From contig BSBN01000252.1 in the NCBI GenBank assembly GCA_027924645.1, forward strand, positions 2,108,001 through 2,172,000: a stretch of 64,000 nt of DNA, written 5' to 3'. Made by a program: the position numbers and the translations under genes. The notes below the pieces were generated by a model. It ran no database searches, was not told the DNA's origin, and saw nothing but the letters and a program-made list of their open reading frames with translations. Positions within the stretch are counted from its first letter, which is position 1. Each line of letters starts with the position of its first letter. Of this stretch, positions 46,133-58,372 are shown one piece after another. Source of the DNA: Cunninghamia lanceolata (taxonomy: Eukaryota; Streptophyta; Pinopsida; Cupressales; Cupressaceae).

Positions 46133-46790
46133 CTTGTATTTCTTGGCTCTGGAATGATCTTTTCTAAAGTATTGGCTTTAAAAGTTGATTCAACTTTCGG
46201 CAGGGCATCACCAAATTCTCTCATCTCAAAGGCTGTAATCTTTCCAAGTAACTAATCTCTGTCAATAGTTTTCACATTCATAAATTCTTCAATAGCAGCT
46301 ACCTTGTGACTATAGGACTTTGGTAGTGATCTGGGAATTTTCATCATAATTTCCTTATCACTGAGAGTTCCTCCCATACCTTTTATTCCAGTGACAAGTT
46401 CATCAACTCTTTGCATAAAGGCTGTTATGTTTTCATCTTCATTCATCTTCAAACCCTCATATTTCACTTTTAGGCTATGTAGCTCGGCTTCTCTTACAGA
46501 ATCATCTCCTTCATACAGATTTTTTAGCTTCTCCCATACCTCATTTGCAGATTCAAGGTACACAACTTTTGTCAACACTGAGTCACTTAAGGAAATTAAT
46601 AGAGCATCCTTTGCTTTGACATCCAACTCATATTCTTTGATATCATCTTTAGTTGTCAGACCACCTTCAAGAATGACAAATTGTGACTATGTAGCTAGCT
46701 GTACTTTATAACCAAGACAAAGGAGATGGCTTTTCATTCTGATGCAGAGAAAGGTATCAAAGATCAAACTCACTTAATCAATCCTTGGCT
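46133..46790 (-). pseudogene. C2 copia Gag
   Basis: The frame at 46252-46626 is the UBN2-type Gag (particle protein): KDALLISLSDSVLTKVVYLE, VWEKLKNLYEG, ENITAFMQRVDELVTGIKGMG and IPRSLPKSY. The N-terminal part extends upstream to about 46780 (FLCIRMKSHLLCLGY), with one TAG near 46688, so the true start is not the Met at 46626. A frameshift near 46225-46250 leads to the zinc-knuckle segment. Confidence 0.9.
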
Positions 46791-48020
46791 AAAGTCTTAA
46801 CACCTCAAACAAAGTGATTTTCTTCACAATCTTCCACTATGCCTTGTAGGACAGCAAAAGGGGTATTTTTGACATAATTTGAAGGAAACAACTCAAACCC
46901 ATGAACTAAAAACTATTTTGGATACCCTTTTGGGAGTTCTAAAACATACTCAAAATTTGGGTATGGTTGTTTTGGAACAACAAAGCCAAAATTTGACTGT
47001 CTCGCTTGACAAGAGGCCTAATTTAGGCTTGTTCAACTAGGTCACTATGAGGTTTTTAATCTCTATGCTTCAAATCTTCAAACCAACACCTCCAACAAGT
47101 CTTATATGGTCTTCCTCAACATTCCCAATCACTCCAAACAAGTTCCCAAGAGCTTTTCACCAAACTCTAACTCCTATGCACTTTCAATACCAAAAACATG
47201 AAGTAAACTAGGCTAAGGCATCACCAAAATTACACCAACCTCTATCCCCTGCTCTTGCAACATTGAGAACACAAAACACAACATATATACACCCATTCCA
47301 CTGAGTTTGAGGCTAGTTCACCAGTGGAATAGGAAGAAATCCATGATTTTCAATCAAAACACACCCTAGTTAAGGTTTTAGACAATTTTCAGTAAAATTA
47401 CTCTAACTTGCTTCAAACCTAATGAAAAATGATGAGACCAGATGTAAATGATAGAAGATTAAATGCTTCATCAATCCCAATGCATAAATGATCACCCCCA
47501 GGCCGTACCAAGCCATACTAAGCTCTGTAGCAGCAAGAAATCATTTAAAAATGCATGAAAACAGAGCTTTAATATTTTTCAATCTCAAAAACAACCACCA
47601 AAGCCTTGTTTCAACCATTACATGGTGTAATTAAACATTTTCAAATAGAAACCAATTGTTCCCAACTGTCCTTTGAATCTCAACGGTTCAACTTCCTTAA
47701 AAAAAAGCAAAAATGCAAAGTTGCTTTAACAACTTTTGCAACTTTTTGCAACACTAACATTATTTACAAAATGGACTCCAACATGACTCAAAACACCTCA
47801 CACACATAAGAAATGGTCTTCAAGACCTTATTATAAATAAAAATGACTTCATCCTACCAAAATACTACCCTTAACAATTTTCTTCATTAAGACCTATGGT
47901 GCCCTGCACCACATTCGTACCTTCCAAAGAGCATAATTTGTCCCATCAAACTATGGAGCTTCCTTCTTATAAGACATCCTAGATCTTCCTCAAGCTATTA
48001 GGCTTTCTTCATAGGAACTT
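46791..48020 (-). other. C2 untranslated leader
   Basis: 1.2 kb between primer site and Gag. No gene motif is seen; the short frames here have no recognisable product. Confidence 0.75.
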
Positions 48021-48032
48021 GCTCTGATACCA
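48021..48032 (-). other. C2 primer-binding site
   Basis: The minus strand reads TGGTATCAGAGC, the perfect plant initiator Met-tRNA primer site, two bases after the LTR end TTCAACA. Confidence 0.95.
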
Positions 48033-48034
48033 AT

Positions 48035-49517
48035 TGTTGAAATATACCAAACAACTAAGAGGGGGTGAATCAATTGTCACAAAAATTTAGCTTCACATGC
48101 ATATCAAACCATCAACAGCCTAATTATTCATAATCAAATTTAACCATGAAAGCGTGAAACCATTAACTTAATCACAGTTACACATTCAACATAGTAGACA
48201 CCAAAAAAACCACAGTGGGTGTTAGCCCACAAAAATATATAAGTTATAGCAATACCGAAAAATAGAGGCTCACTGCCTATAGGGCTCACTGCCCAAATTT
48301 CTCACTACAAAGAATGGCTCACTGCCTATGGTTGGCTCACTGCCAAAGGATGGCTCACTACCAAAAGATGAACTAATTTAATAGCATCTACTCCATGCCA
48401 GGGTTTAGTTCCATTGAAGCACAATATTATTTCTCTGCTCTACTCTTTCACACCTTCACACTTATCTTTTCATTTTCGCAACACACTCACTCTTTCGCAA
48501 CTTCATTACATACTTTTATACAAATCATCAACCTTGGAATGTACATCAAAGTTGGCATTACATTCATCAACCATTGGATCAATCTCCAAGGTCGGTATTA
48601 CATACATAAAATAGGTTTGGACCCAATACAAATTTAGTTAAGGAAAAGATGTAAGAATGTATGTGGATGATGCCATGCCTTAGCTAGGACCCAAACACAA
48701 TCCTCCACACCATGACACACTTCTACAATCTTCAAAGCATCTCCGTAAATAATGAATTCAACCAAGTCGGCCAAGACTGATGAGAGCACTAGATCTGCCA
48801 AGAACATTCTACATTCACGATCCAATTTTTTCTTTGCTGACCAATACAAAGGTAGGAACATGATCAGAAGACATCCAAAAGCACATTGTAATCACCAGGA
48901 ACAACCGCACAATCTCTAACAACTCTGTCAAGAAGATTCTTCAAACCAGAGCATAAGAACAACACTATTAGCCACTATCATAAGTAACAGATAGCTTGTG
49001 GACCACCAAATCATGAACCATTGCAGTTGAAGGCACTTAACATCATCATAGACTTGATTCCAAAACCGCAGACCAAAATACTTTAATGCGGAGGAATGTG
49101 GAGCATAACACTTTCTCCCTGTCACCATCAAACACACAGGAAAAGCAGTTTTCACACTGGTGAACACAATTCACTTAATTCTTCATGTTGGAGGCTCAAA
49201 CTTGGAATATAACATCTTCAGACATACTTTTAAATCACTTCCAATCCATAGGCAAAGATATTCATTCTATAGGAAATGTGGAGCTATCTTCTAGACTATT
49301 CTTCAAAGTTTAATACACTGTTTCAACTACCACTAACTTTTTCCACTGGAGGGGCTAATTTTCTCAATATACTCAACATCATAATCACTTACATAGGTAA
49401 ATACAAAGCATCTTACTCATGACAAGCAAGCAACAAAACAAGGGCACAATTGACACCAATGACAACACAGATATGTTGACATCAATGACAACACCGATTA
49501 GGCACATATTTGCAACA
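48035..49517 (-). mobile_element. C2 copia 5' LTR
   Basis: A 1483-base LTR, TGTTGAAATATACC to TTGCAACA on the plus strand, matching 40927-42443. Next to the primer site on the left and to the AGATG duplication on the right. The whole element spans 40927-49517, 8591 bases. Differences between the two LTRs mean the insertion is not very recent. Confidence 0.93.
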
Positions 49518-49522
49518 AGATG
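49518..49522. repeat. Right target-site duplication of C2 (AGATG)
   Basis: AGATG directly after LTR end CAACA; identical to 40922-40926. Confidence 0.92.
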
Positions 49523-49717
49523 TTGTTTTATCAGGTTGAGATCTTGGATGAGGCAAAATCAACCTCATCCTAATTTGACCCAATTACCCCTTTTATTCAA
49601 GATAGTTGACCCAATTATGCCAATATATTAAAGTTCTTATGATAAATATTGTTTATTTATAAAGAAATAGTGTATAAAGCTTTATTCTTAGTTTGATTAA
49701 GATTTGACTACTAATGT
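49523..49717. other. Short G2 remnant and spacer before G4
   Basis: The first 50 bases carry on the G2 frame cut by C2. It then hits a stop. The rest is A/T-rich with a small TTGACCCAATTA repeat near 49577-49615. No LTR for G2 was recognised. Confidence 0.5.
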
Positions 49718-50867
49718 TGACAAAGTGTTGTGTAAAAGATCTATTATTGCACAAACAAGACTCTGAAGCAATGAAGTGGAGAATGCAGCCATTTATTGAA
49801 GACTGGAGTAATCAGCGCTGGAAGTTGGAAGCACCGAAAAAGAAGGAAACCAACAGTTAGAAGACTTGAGTTACTTTATGATTCTCCGCTCATATAGCAT
49901 TTTCTTTACTTTCCTATTATTTCAAAAACAACAATACATTTAAGCTCCCACTCGAAGCCTCTTTTATTACACTTCAAGTCAGACTTTTTCAAAGCAATTG
50001 TTATATTTTCAATTACAAGACTTTTTAAGTGGCAATTATAAGCTGCCCTAAATTTTTGACATGATCAGTAGATATATAAACCTCATGCTTTTATTATGAA
50101 TATATACAATGATAATATAATGTTCTGATTTTCTGAAAGGCACTAAGTTTTCTATGTATCTTATTGCATATGAGTTGTGAATGGATTTATGTCATTACTA
50201 TTCTGATATGATCTGAAGTAGTACAAGTATTCCAAAGAGTTGGTCACTCATTCGGATTAGGAAATAGATAAGTATTTGTTTTTATGTTATGTGAATGTGT
50301 TGTTGTAATTCTTGTTAATGTTATTAAAATGTTTTTTATCATTTAAGATATGGCAGTTAGTCTATGGTAGCTTGCAAGATTTGTGTTGTAATCATTGTTC
50401 GGTGAAATTTAGAAATTGTTTATAGTTAGAATTCCATAAGTAATGTTAAACACATTCTGAGGTTCCAAAGATTGTTCTCACTATTCAGTGGTCAAAGAGT
50501 TCCGAAGTTCTATTATGGTTCTAAAATTCCATAGTTGCATGAATTCCTATTTTGAGTAAAGCTCAGTTCTTGTTTTCTTCTACAAATTTACCAAAATGTT
50601 TCCATGCTTTCATAAATTAGATTCACATGTTTTCTCTAGTATAAGATGTTGATGATTTCTAGATAATTTCTTAATGCTTTCTTTAGTATAAATTTCCATG
50701 CTTTCTAGTTTTAGAGTTTGTTTGCAAAATCCATTTAAGAAAGAAAATTAGAAAATTACTACTAAAGTGAGATACTTGAACCTCCTCTTGCATATAGCCT
50801 TGGACACTGCCCAATCAATAAACTGATATATTTCAGTTAAAGTACAATGTTCAACAACACCTTGTCA
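49718..50867 (+). mobile_element. G4 Athila-like gypsy 5' LTR
   Basis: Starts TGACAAAGTGTTG and ends CAACACCTTGTCA, inverted ends matching at 12 of 13 positions. Followed after five bases by an Athila-type primer site. About 1150 bases. The start could instead be TGTTGACAAAG at 49715. A second copy was not found downstream of G4. Confidence 0.7.
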
Positions 50868-50872
50868 CTTTT

Positions 50873-50892
50873 TGGCACCATTGTCGGGGACC
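50873..50892 (+). other. G4 primer-binding site, Asp-tRNA type
   Basis: TGGCACCATTGTCGGGGACC is very close to the TGGCGCCGTTGCCGGGGA primer site known from Athila-type gypsy elements (complementary to the 3' end of a tRNA such as Asp). Confidence 0.85.
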
Positions 50893-51182
50893 TCCACATT
50901 GTGTCATTAGGAGAACATTTAGGTAACTCTCATATAGTAGTCCACAAAGATTATCAACTCCATTTTCTACGTGGTCAAAAAAAGGGGTCCACACGGAAGA
51001 TTCACAGCAAAAACCCCCAACTAGTCGTTCCAACAACTGACCCAAGGTAAGTAGAAGCCTTAGTCGAAGAATTTTTTCAATACGAACTAGTCAGTCAAAA
51101 CCAACCTGAGACTTCTCAAAATACCTCGGACACCCAGCCATTAGAACAAGATCCCAGAGAGGAACACATCCCTTTATACACA
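50893..51182 (+). other. G4 leader
   Basis: Short stretch before the first Met of the Gag frame; no separate gene. A broken frame (NTSDTQPLEQDPREEHIPLY) just upstream of 51183 suggests Gag may start earlier. Confidence 0.6.
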
Positions 51183-52560
51183 ATGGTTGATAATAATAAT
51201 GACCTTTTCAATAACTAGAATGGAAGTAGAGCAGAAAATAACAATTATGATCATTTCAATAACCAAAATGGAAGGAGAGCAGCTCAAACATTTACCTACC
51301 CCATTGCTCTCAACCTAGACGAAGATGCACTGATAAAAAAACATTTTACCTTCTATCCTAGACCTACCTTAAGAGGATTAGCTTCTGAAGATCTGAACTA
51401 GTTTCTTTTTGAATTCAAAGTTCTTTGCTAGACATGTGATTGCCAAAATGATAACCAAAGATTATTTGTTCTCCTTTTACCCTACGAGACTCCACTATGA
51501 GATGGTTCATGGGCTTGGCTTCGGGATCAATCACCTCTTGGGATGACATGGAAACTGTCTTCTTAGACAAATATCAAAATTGTTGCAAGGTCAGCGATAG
51601 AAAGGAAGAACTATTTAGGCTCAAACAAAAAAAGACAAAAGTCTGGAGGACTTTCTAGACAGATTCATCTTCATAGTTAAACATTGTGGCAAAGAAACAT
51701 TGAACCAGGAGATCCTTAGAACTATATTCCTCAAGGGCCTTGATGAGGACACTCGAAGAAGCCTAGACTTGATAGGAAAAGGAGATGTAGCTAAAATAGA
51801 CCTCACAAAGATCTTTGATTTATGCAGAAACTTTTCCCAAACTTGTGGGGGAATTGGGAAGTCTAGCCTGATGAGAGGATCAAATGAAATTGGTCAACTG
51901 AGAGAGGAGATTGCAAACCTAAAAACTAACATTCTTGTTCAGTTAAACACCATCTTAGATGGGATACAAGCTAAGATGTGTAATCCTGAAACTTTATCCA
52001 TCTATTGTCCTAGATGTAGGAATAAACATATGTTAAGGGAGTGTCCACTAGATAAGATTGATAGTTGTCATATTTTTGAAAAGAACCACCCCACTAACCA
52101 ATGTGAAGTACTCAATGTGATTAAAAATTCCAAAAAGAAGACTCCTCAAGTGGAGGAAGAAGTCAACTACATGGGACAAAGACTGGGAGGGAGTTTCTCC
52201 TATGGCCAAAATTCAAATCCATCCTGACAAGCTCAAACTGATTGGAATAATAACTAGTGGGCAGCACCTTGGCCACAACCACCGCCCAACTAGGGACCTT
52301 ATCCATGGGGGCACCCAGAATGGATGAATCAACCTTGGACAAACCCTCAATGGATGAATCAATCACAACAATAGTGGTATCCTCAGAACTCTGCACTTCA
52401 ATGGAATCAACATTTTAATCAATTCTATCAAGGACCGCGACGAATGCCAAATCCACAACAAAACCTCTTACCATCTCCTCAAAATAGTCAATAGACTAAC
52501 CAAATAAAACAACCCCAGTTTCTGGCACAGCTAGTGGCTAATCCAAAGAACAACCATCAG
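51183..52560 (+). pseudogene. G4 Athila-like Gag with degenerate zinc knuckles
   Basis: The frame from MVDNNNDLFNN at 51183 is broken by stops but recognisable: FPIALNLDEDALIKKHFTFYPRP-like region near 51300, then KEELFRLKQKKDKSLEDFLDRF near 51610-51670, and an open stretch from 51700 (IFLKGLDEDTRRSLDL). Two Cys-His clusters follow, CPRCRNKHMLREC near 52006 and CHIFEKNHPTNQC near 52068; the second has lost one Cys (F in its place). Asn/Gln/Trp-rich sequence fills the C-terminal part to 52560. This is the capsid and nucleocapsid protein of the element. Confidence 0.82.
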
Positions 52561-54199
52561 GCTGCAACGGTATAAGCTACAAAACAAGAAAGCATGGCCG
52601 AGGTTAATGCTATCAACTATGGTAACGTACAATTAAGATCAGGAAAAAAACTTCAAAAACCCACCATAGTCAAAATAACAGATGGTAAAGAGGAGACGTC
52701 TTTTGAAGAAATAGAAAGGGCCACTACACCTATGAAGCAAATTATTGACAATAACCAAAACATATCCATTGATATTTCAGAGATTTCTTTTGAAGTTCCA
52801 ACATCATCTTTCAAAAATCCCTCAGAAAAGTTTCCCACCAAATCTTCAAAACCACCTATGGAGAATATGAAAAAGAAACACTCACCACCCTCTCTGAAGG
52901 ATGACCTCAACACAAAAGATAAACATCGAGCACCTTTTCCAGAGTGACTTAAGGAATTCTCTTCAAAGAGTCCTCCAGAAGTAATAATGCCAAATGAAAC
53001 TACTCTAATCCAAGAATTAAATGCCTTAACATTGAGATACATTTGTTGCAAGCAATTAGAGAAATTCTAGAATTAAATCAACTGGTTAAACAGTTATGCA
53101 TAAAAACACCAGGAAGGAAAAAGAAGAAAATTAATACTGTTCAGATTGATGGCTACTTGGCTAATCTTCTTTTCAAAGAATTTCTTCCACCAAAATATGG
53201 TGATCCTGGTAGTCCTGTGATAACTGCAATAATCAATGGGGTGGAAATCCCTAATGTAGTTGATTTAGGGGTTGCAATTAATGTCATGACTTTAGATGTC
53301 ATGCAAAAATTAGAACTCACAAACTTGTGCCCCACAACCACCATTTTACAAATGGCAGATCAATATATAGGTGTTCCCAAAGGAGTTCTAGAGAATATCC
53401 CTGTTAAAGTTGAAAATTGGGATATCCAGTTGACTTCCAAGTGATTCAATCACATACTCCTAAAGATAGCTATCCATTAATATTAGGACGACCTTAGTTA
53501 GTCACAGTCGTAGATAGAATAGATTGTAGATTAAGAGGCATGATAATTTCAAATGGCCTTAATAGCAAACACTTGTCATTATATCCTTCTGCTCAACCTT
53601 CAATAAATAAAAGTGGTAAAGTCTGGATAGATGAACCAAGTCATTTTTGTAAACATGAAAACTTGGCTTCATTAGCAATGGTGGTTATCAAGAAACATGG
53701 TGAAGAAATAGAAAATGAACTGGAAAATGACACAAATGACAGCACCATAAATTTAAACAATGAATACATCTTCGAAACTGACAAGACTTTAGAAAGCTTG
53801 ATCCAGACCAGTGTCATAGAATGTGTTCATGATGAAAAGAAGAACTTCCTCACAGCATTCCATTGCCCATTGGCTAATATGTTTCCAAGAACATATCACT
53901 TTCCGAAAGATGTAACTACATACCATATGATTCAACCCCATAGTTGTCCACTCAACACTTTGATGAGTGAAACCTATACTGTTACCTCCAACCATCCAGG
54001 AACCAAAATGATAATGCTAGTACCTGGAAAGACCCTTAATATCAATAGTTGGTTAACTAAGATAGAAGAACTTAAACTGTTTGATGTTCTAGTAAATAGA
54101 TCCAAAGATTTTTCTTGGGACTATACAAACATGAGAGGAATACACCCAAGTTTCTGTACTCACCACATCTACACTGAAGATGTTCGGCCATTTCGCTAG
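52561..54199 (+). pseudogene. G4 linker, aspartic protease and connector
   Basis: The segment 52594-52947 is a Lys/Pro-rich linker (VQLRSGKKLQKPT, a typical Athila NAITLRSGK-like motif). Protease lies at 53043-53470: VVDLGVAINVMTLDVMQ (active site DLG instead of DSG/DTG), and LILGRP shortly after the frame changes near 53442. The connector frame 53540-54199 contains IEELKLFDVLVNRSKDFSWDY, MRGIHPSFCTHHIYTED and FR, which is the standard lead-in to gypsy RT. Stops occur at 52948, near 53442 and at 54197. Confidence 0.83.
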
Positions 54200-55540
54200 C
54201 CACAACATAGGCTCAACCCTGCACTCCGAGATATAGTAAAAATAGAAATAGAAAAACTCCTACAAGTAGGCTTCTTTTACCGTATCTCCAATAACAAGTG
54301 GGTCTCACCTCTTGTGGTTGTTTTGAAGAAAGGAGGGAAGTGGAGAGTTTATGTGGATTACAGAGAACTCAAAAAAGCAACCTATAGAGACTACTTTCCA
54401 TTACCATTTATAGACCAAGCCCTAGATAATTTGGCTGGTAGAAAATATTTCTCATTTTTGGATGGGTACAACGGATATAATCAAATACAAGTAGCAGCTA
54501 AGGATCAAGACAAGACTACTTTCACCTACCCTTGGGGAACTTTTGCATACTGAGTTCTTCCCTTTGGACTATGTAATGTTCATGCAACCTTTCAGAGGGT
54601 TGTGTCAGCAATTTTTGCTGAACTTATAAATGAATGTGTGGAAGTGTACATGGACGATTTCATAGTGTATGGGTCTACCTATGACGACGCACTCCAAAAT
54701 CTGGATAAGGTTCTACAATGATGTGAGGAACACCAACTATCCTTAAGTCATTAAAAGTTTTTAATAATGGTAGAACAAGAAATAGTACTAGGACATCACA
54801 TCTCAGTAGAAGGAATAAAAATGGACCCTAAGAAAATCAAGCTGATATAAAAACTAGAACCTCTGAACAACCAAACTAATGTTCAAAGCTTTTTAGGACA
54901 TGTCAGATACTACCAAAGATTCATAGAAAACTTTAGTAAAATTGCGGTCCCAATGTTTTCTCTTCTTCAGAAAGATGTAGAGTTCTCTTAGACTCTAGAA
55001 TATCAAACATCGTTTGAATTCATTAAGGAAAAACTTACTACCATTCCTATATTGCACGGACACAATTGGGACATATAGTTTTATATCTAAGCAGATGCTT
55101 CAAATGATGCAATCTGAATAGTCCTAGGACAAGAGGATGAAAATGGAGGAAAATATGCTATATATTTTGTGAGTAAAAATTTGACCCCCACTGAGAGAAA
55201 CTACACCACTACTGAAAAGGAATTTTTAGTCATAGTTCATGCCATCAATAAATTTTGACACTACATTATAGGTAACAAAGTGACTATTTATATAGACCAT
55301 TCAGCAATTAAATACCTTATGAATAAACCAGTAGTGAGTGGAAGGATAATCAGATGGTTATTGCTTCTCCAGGGATTTAACGTGATTATTATTGACAAAC
55401 CTAGAAAGTTTAATGTAACTTGGCAAATTTTCTATCCACGATACATCAAGAAAATGGAGATTGTGAACCTATTCAAGATGAGTTTCCATATGAAAACTTA
55501 TTTTCTATCTCCATTAAAACACATTGGTTTGCTGATATAG
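54200..55540 (+). pseudogene. G4 gypsy reverse transcriptase-RNase H
   Basis: RT motifs in order: WVSPLVVVLKKGGKWRVYVD near 54300, ATYRDYFPLPFIDQALDNLAG, FLDGYNGYNQIQVAAKDQDK, PFGLCNVHATFQR near 54560, and YMDDF with the catalytic Asp pair intact (54647-54658). Then FLGHVRYYQRFIENFSKIA near 54890 and RNase H with FYI-ADASNDAI near 55080 (one stop), YFVSKNLTPTERNYTTTEKE near 55160, and TIYIDHSAIKYLMNK near 55285. About nine stops in some 1300 bases but few frameshifts. Confidence 0.92.
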
Positions 55541-56757
55541 CTAATTATTTAGCTACATCAGAATTTCCACCTAATTTCACATCCAAGCAAAGAAAATGTC
55601 TTATCAAAGAAAGTGCTCAATTTTAATGGATAAATGAGTTACTATTCAAAAGTGGACCTAATCTAATATTGTGTCGATGTGTAAGACCAAATGAGACTTA
55701 TAGCATCTTGCAGGCATGCCATGATGACCCTTCAGGAGGACATTATTCGGTAAAACGAACTTCTCATAAGATTTTGGGTGCTGGATATTATTGGCCCTCC
55801 GTGCATAAATATGTCAAAAAGTATGTTCAACACTGTGATGAATGCCAATGAGTAGGGAGACTAACCGCATCCATCAAAATGCCCCTCCAACCACAAATAG
55901 TTATGGAGCCATTTGAAAAATGGGGACTGGACTTCATCAAACCCATAGATCCACCCTCACAAGGAAAAGAATACATCCTTGTTTGTACTGATTACCTGAC
56001 TAAATGGGTAGAATTTCAGGCGCTCAAAGTTTCTAGAGAGGAACAGGTCACAGATTTCCTCTATAACAAATATTCCTTAAATTTGAATCACCTAGATCTA
56101 TTATTACATATCAAGGACCACAATTCATGTCCAAGGTCCTTTTAACCTTCACTGATCATTTCCAGGTAAGTCACAAGAAGTCATCTATGTATCATCCTCA
56201 AGAAAATGGTCAAGTCAAAGTAACTAATAGGGAACTCAAAAATATCCTAACAAAAATAGTTTCATCAAGGAGAAAATATTGGGTTAGAAAACTGCATGAC
56301 GCAGTTTGGGCTTCTAACACTACATGGAAATTGACCACCGACTTTACCCCTATTGGTTTTTGGTAAGAAATATATCCTTCCAATTGAATTTGAACTCCAA
56401 ACTTTAAGAACAATAATGAAAGTCAGTTTAAACATAAACTGAGCCAAGATAGAACGAGTCCTACAACTTAGCGAGCTAGATGAACTCTGTCTAGAATCCA
56501 TCCACCAAACTAAACTAATGCAACAATAAAGAAAAGCATGGCATGACAAACATATCAAAGAGAAAAAAATTAGTAGTGGTGATTGGGCATTAGTATTTGA
56601 CTCTAGATACAAGGATCAAAAAGGAAAACTTTGAACTCGTTGGTTAGGACCTTATGAAATTTCTGAAGTACTCTAGAATGGAGCAGTGCAACTTAAACCA
56701 ATTAATGGAGAAACACAAACACTCTTGGTAAATGGTCATAGATTACGTCTATATTAA
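55541..56757 (+). pseudogene. G4 gypsy integrase
   Basis: The zinc-binding H2C2 domain is at 55669-55851 (ACHDDPSGGHYSVKRTSHK, AGYYWP, CDECQ). The core has WGLDFIKPI and LVCTDYLTKWVEF near 55920-56010 (catalytic Asp region), then PQENGQVKVTNRELKNIL near 56190, then a broken C-terminal part (WLGPYEI near 56645). It ends VNGHRLRLY with a TAA at 56755-56757. The end matches that of other Athila-type integrases. Several stops and a frameshift near 56090 break it. Confidence 0.9.
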
Positions 56758-57470
56758 AAACTTGTAAATAGAGAAGAATTTACAAAACTGGTAGAAATGC
56801 GAGTTGAAATCCATTGTGTATGTGAATAGGACGTTGACTTTGCAAACAAACGGTTTGAACTTATATCTACTAGACATAATAGAACCTTGTTGGGTATGTG
56901 AATGGAAAATGGTCTTAGTATAGAATGATCTTAATACACATAAGGCCTTTATAGAACCATAGATGCAAAAGATATTGATATGTGAGATGATAATTCCAAC
57001 AATAAAAAGATAAATATTAGTCGTAGTAGGATAATAAGAACATCCCACAAACACAGCATACGAAAGCAATGACCATGCCCCAGTCCATACGTTATCACAA
57101 CATACCAAGATATAGAAAGATCAAGGTAGTCTTGAGTAGGTATTAGAAAGGAACAAAATATAAACCAAAAGAAATCGACCAACTGATAAAACAAAAACAC
57201 GGCCATCATAGTCTCTTGCCAAAGAGGGTGCTCATGGATAGATTGGGCCTTATTGTAGGAATGATATATCCGTTAAAGGATTTGATTTTGGATAAGATGG
57301 ATTTAGCAGATGTGGCAAGTGGTATGCGGGCAAGTGTATTGCTTTAGGAGTAGTCTTTTGCTTCTAGTTTAATGAGTGCTTGGAGCTTTCAAAAGATGCA
57401 CAGTTTATTTTCTGCTCACTAGTAGAGAAAGAGCAATATATGACTATAAAAACTACTACAAACTGCTTAT
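56758..57470. other. Sequence downstream of G4; no gene, no LTR found
   Basis: A 3' untranslated part of G4 is expected here, but no polypurine tract or copy of the 49718-50867 LTR was seen. The minus-strand 119-codon frame ending at 56749 has no recognisable motif and overlaps the end of pol, so it is probably chance. Confidence 0.55.
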
Positions 57471-57960
57471 AAATAACCAAACATGGTCACGTGACCATTA
57501 GTAGTTTATTGCCAGTCATTTATAACACGACCAAATTGATGACTAAACCATTTTTAGTCATTTATTGGTTGTTTTGATTGATCGATTTGGTAGTATATTT
57601 AGTCGTTGATTTAGTCATTGATTGTTGTAATCTGGTCACTTATTTAGTCATTTTTTTCACTGATATATTTAGTCATTAATTTAGTCATTGATTGTTATTA
57701 ACTGGTCACTTATTTAGTCATTTTTATTCACTGATTTCTGTCCATTGGTAGTGTATTTAGTCATTAATTTTAATCATCATTTTGATCAATTTGGTAGTAT
57801 ATTTAGTCATTTTTATTCACTAATTTAACGTTGGTCATATATTTAGTCATATTTATTCACTGTTCACTGATTTTTATCAATTGGTAGTATACTTAGTCAA
57901 TTTAATTATTAATTCACGTCAATTAGTAGTATATTTAGTCATTTTGAAGCTTGCAATCTA
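57470..57960. repeat. TTTAGTCATT-rich repeat cluster
   Basis: TTTAGTCATT or a one-base variant occurs about 12 times, often with GTAGTATA or CACTGATT between, and with a 60-base unit (AGTCATTGATTGTT...CTGGTCACTTA) present twice near 57610-57720. Opposite-strand copies (GACTAAA) occur near 57535. Confidence 0.8.
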
Positions 57961-58372
57961 TGTAGATTTCCATCTGGCATTAGATGTTCGCTTCACACAT
58001 GTCTTTTTTATTTTATTCATTGAATGCTCTGTAAGAGGAGTGTTATGAGCTGAGCAATATAATCCAATTTGGATCTCATCTGCCTTGGTTTTATTTCCCC
58101 ATCAGCTTGAATGACTTCAATTCATTATGTTGGCTCGTGCGATCCTCTTTTTATGTAAGAGACGATGGTATATGTGTCATTAATTATTTCATTCTTGCCC
58201 TCTTCATTTTTCTCTTACTATATATCTACAATGTCTATCTATCCCCGCAATTGTTGACTTCATTTGCCTGTTCAATCATGGGAACAACCAATGCACGGAA
58301 GCATCAACTCAGATTTCATGGCTAGGTCCTTCAAACTGCTTAATGAAGAGCCGGTGGAAGATGCTTTGATAG
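57961..58372. other. Upstream flank of the unknown ORF
   Basis: No motif recognised. A frame around 58315-58390 gives MARSFKLLNEEPVEDALIDV and then stops; it might belong to the ORF that follows in another frame. Confidence 0.4.

Noticed and set aside
56749..57108. 119-codon minus-strand hydrophobic frame
   Set aside because: It looks membrane-like, but begins in A/T-rich sequence and overlaps the end of G4 pol on the other strand. An envelope-like gene was considered and not supported.
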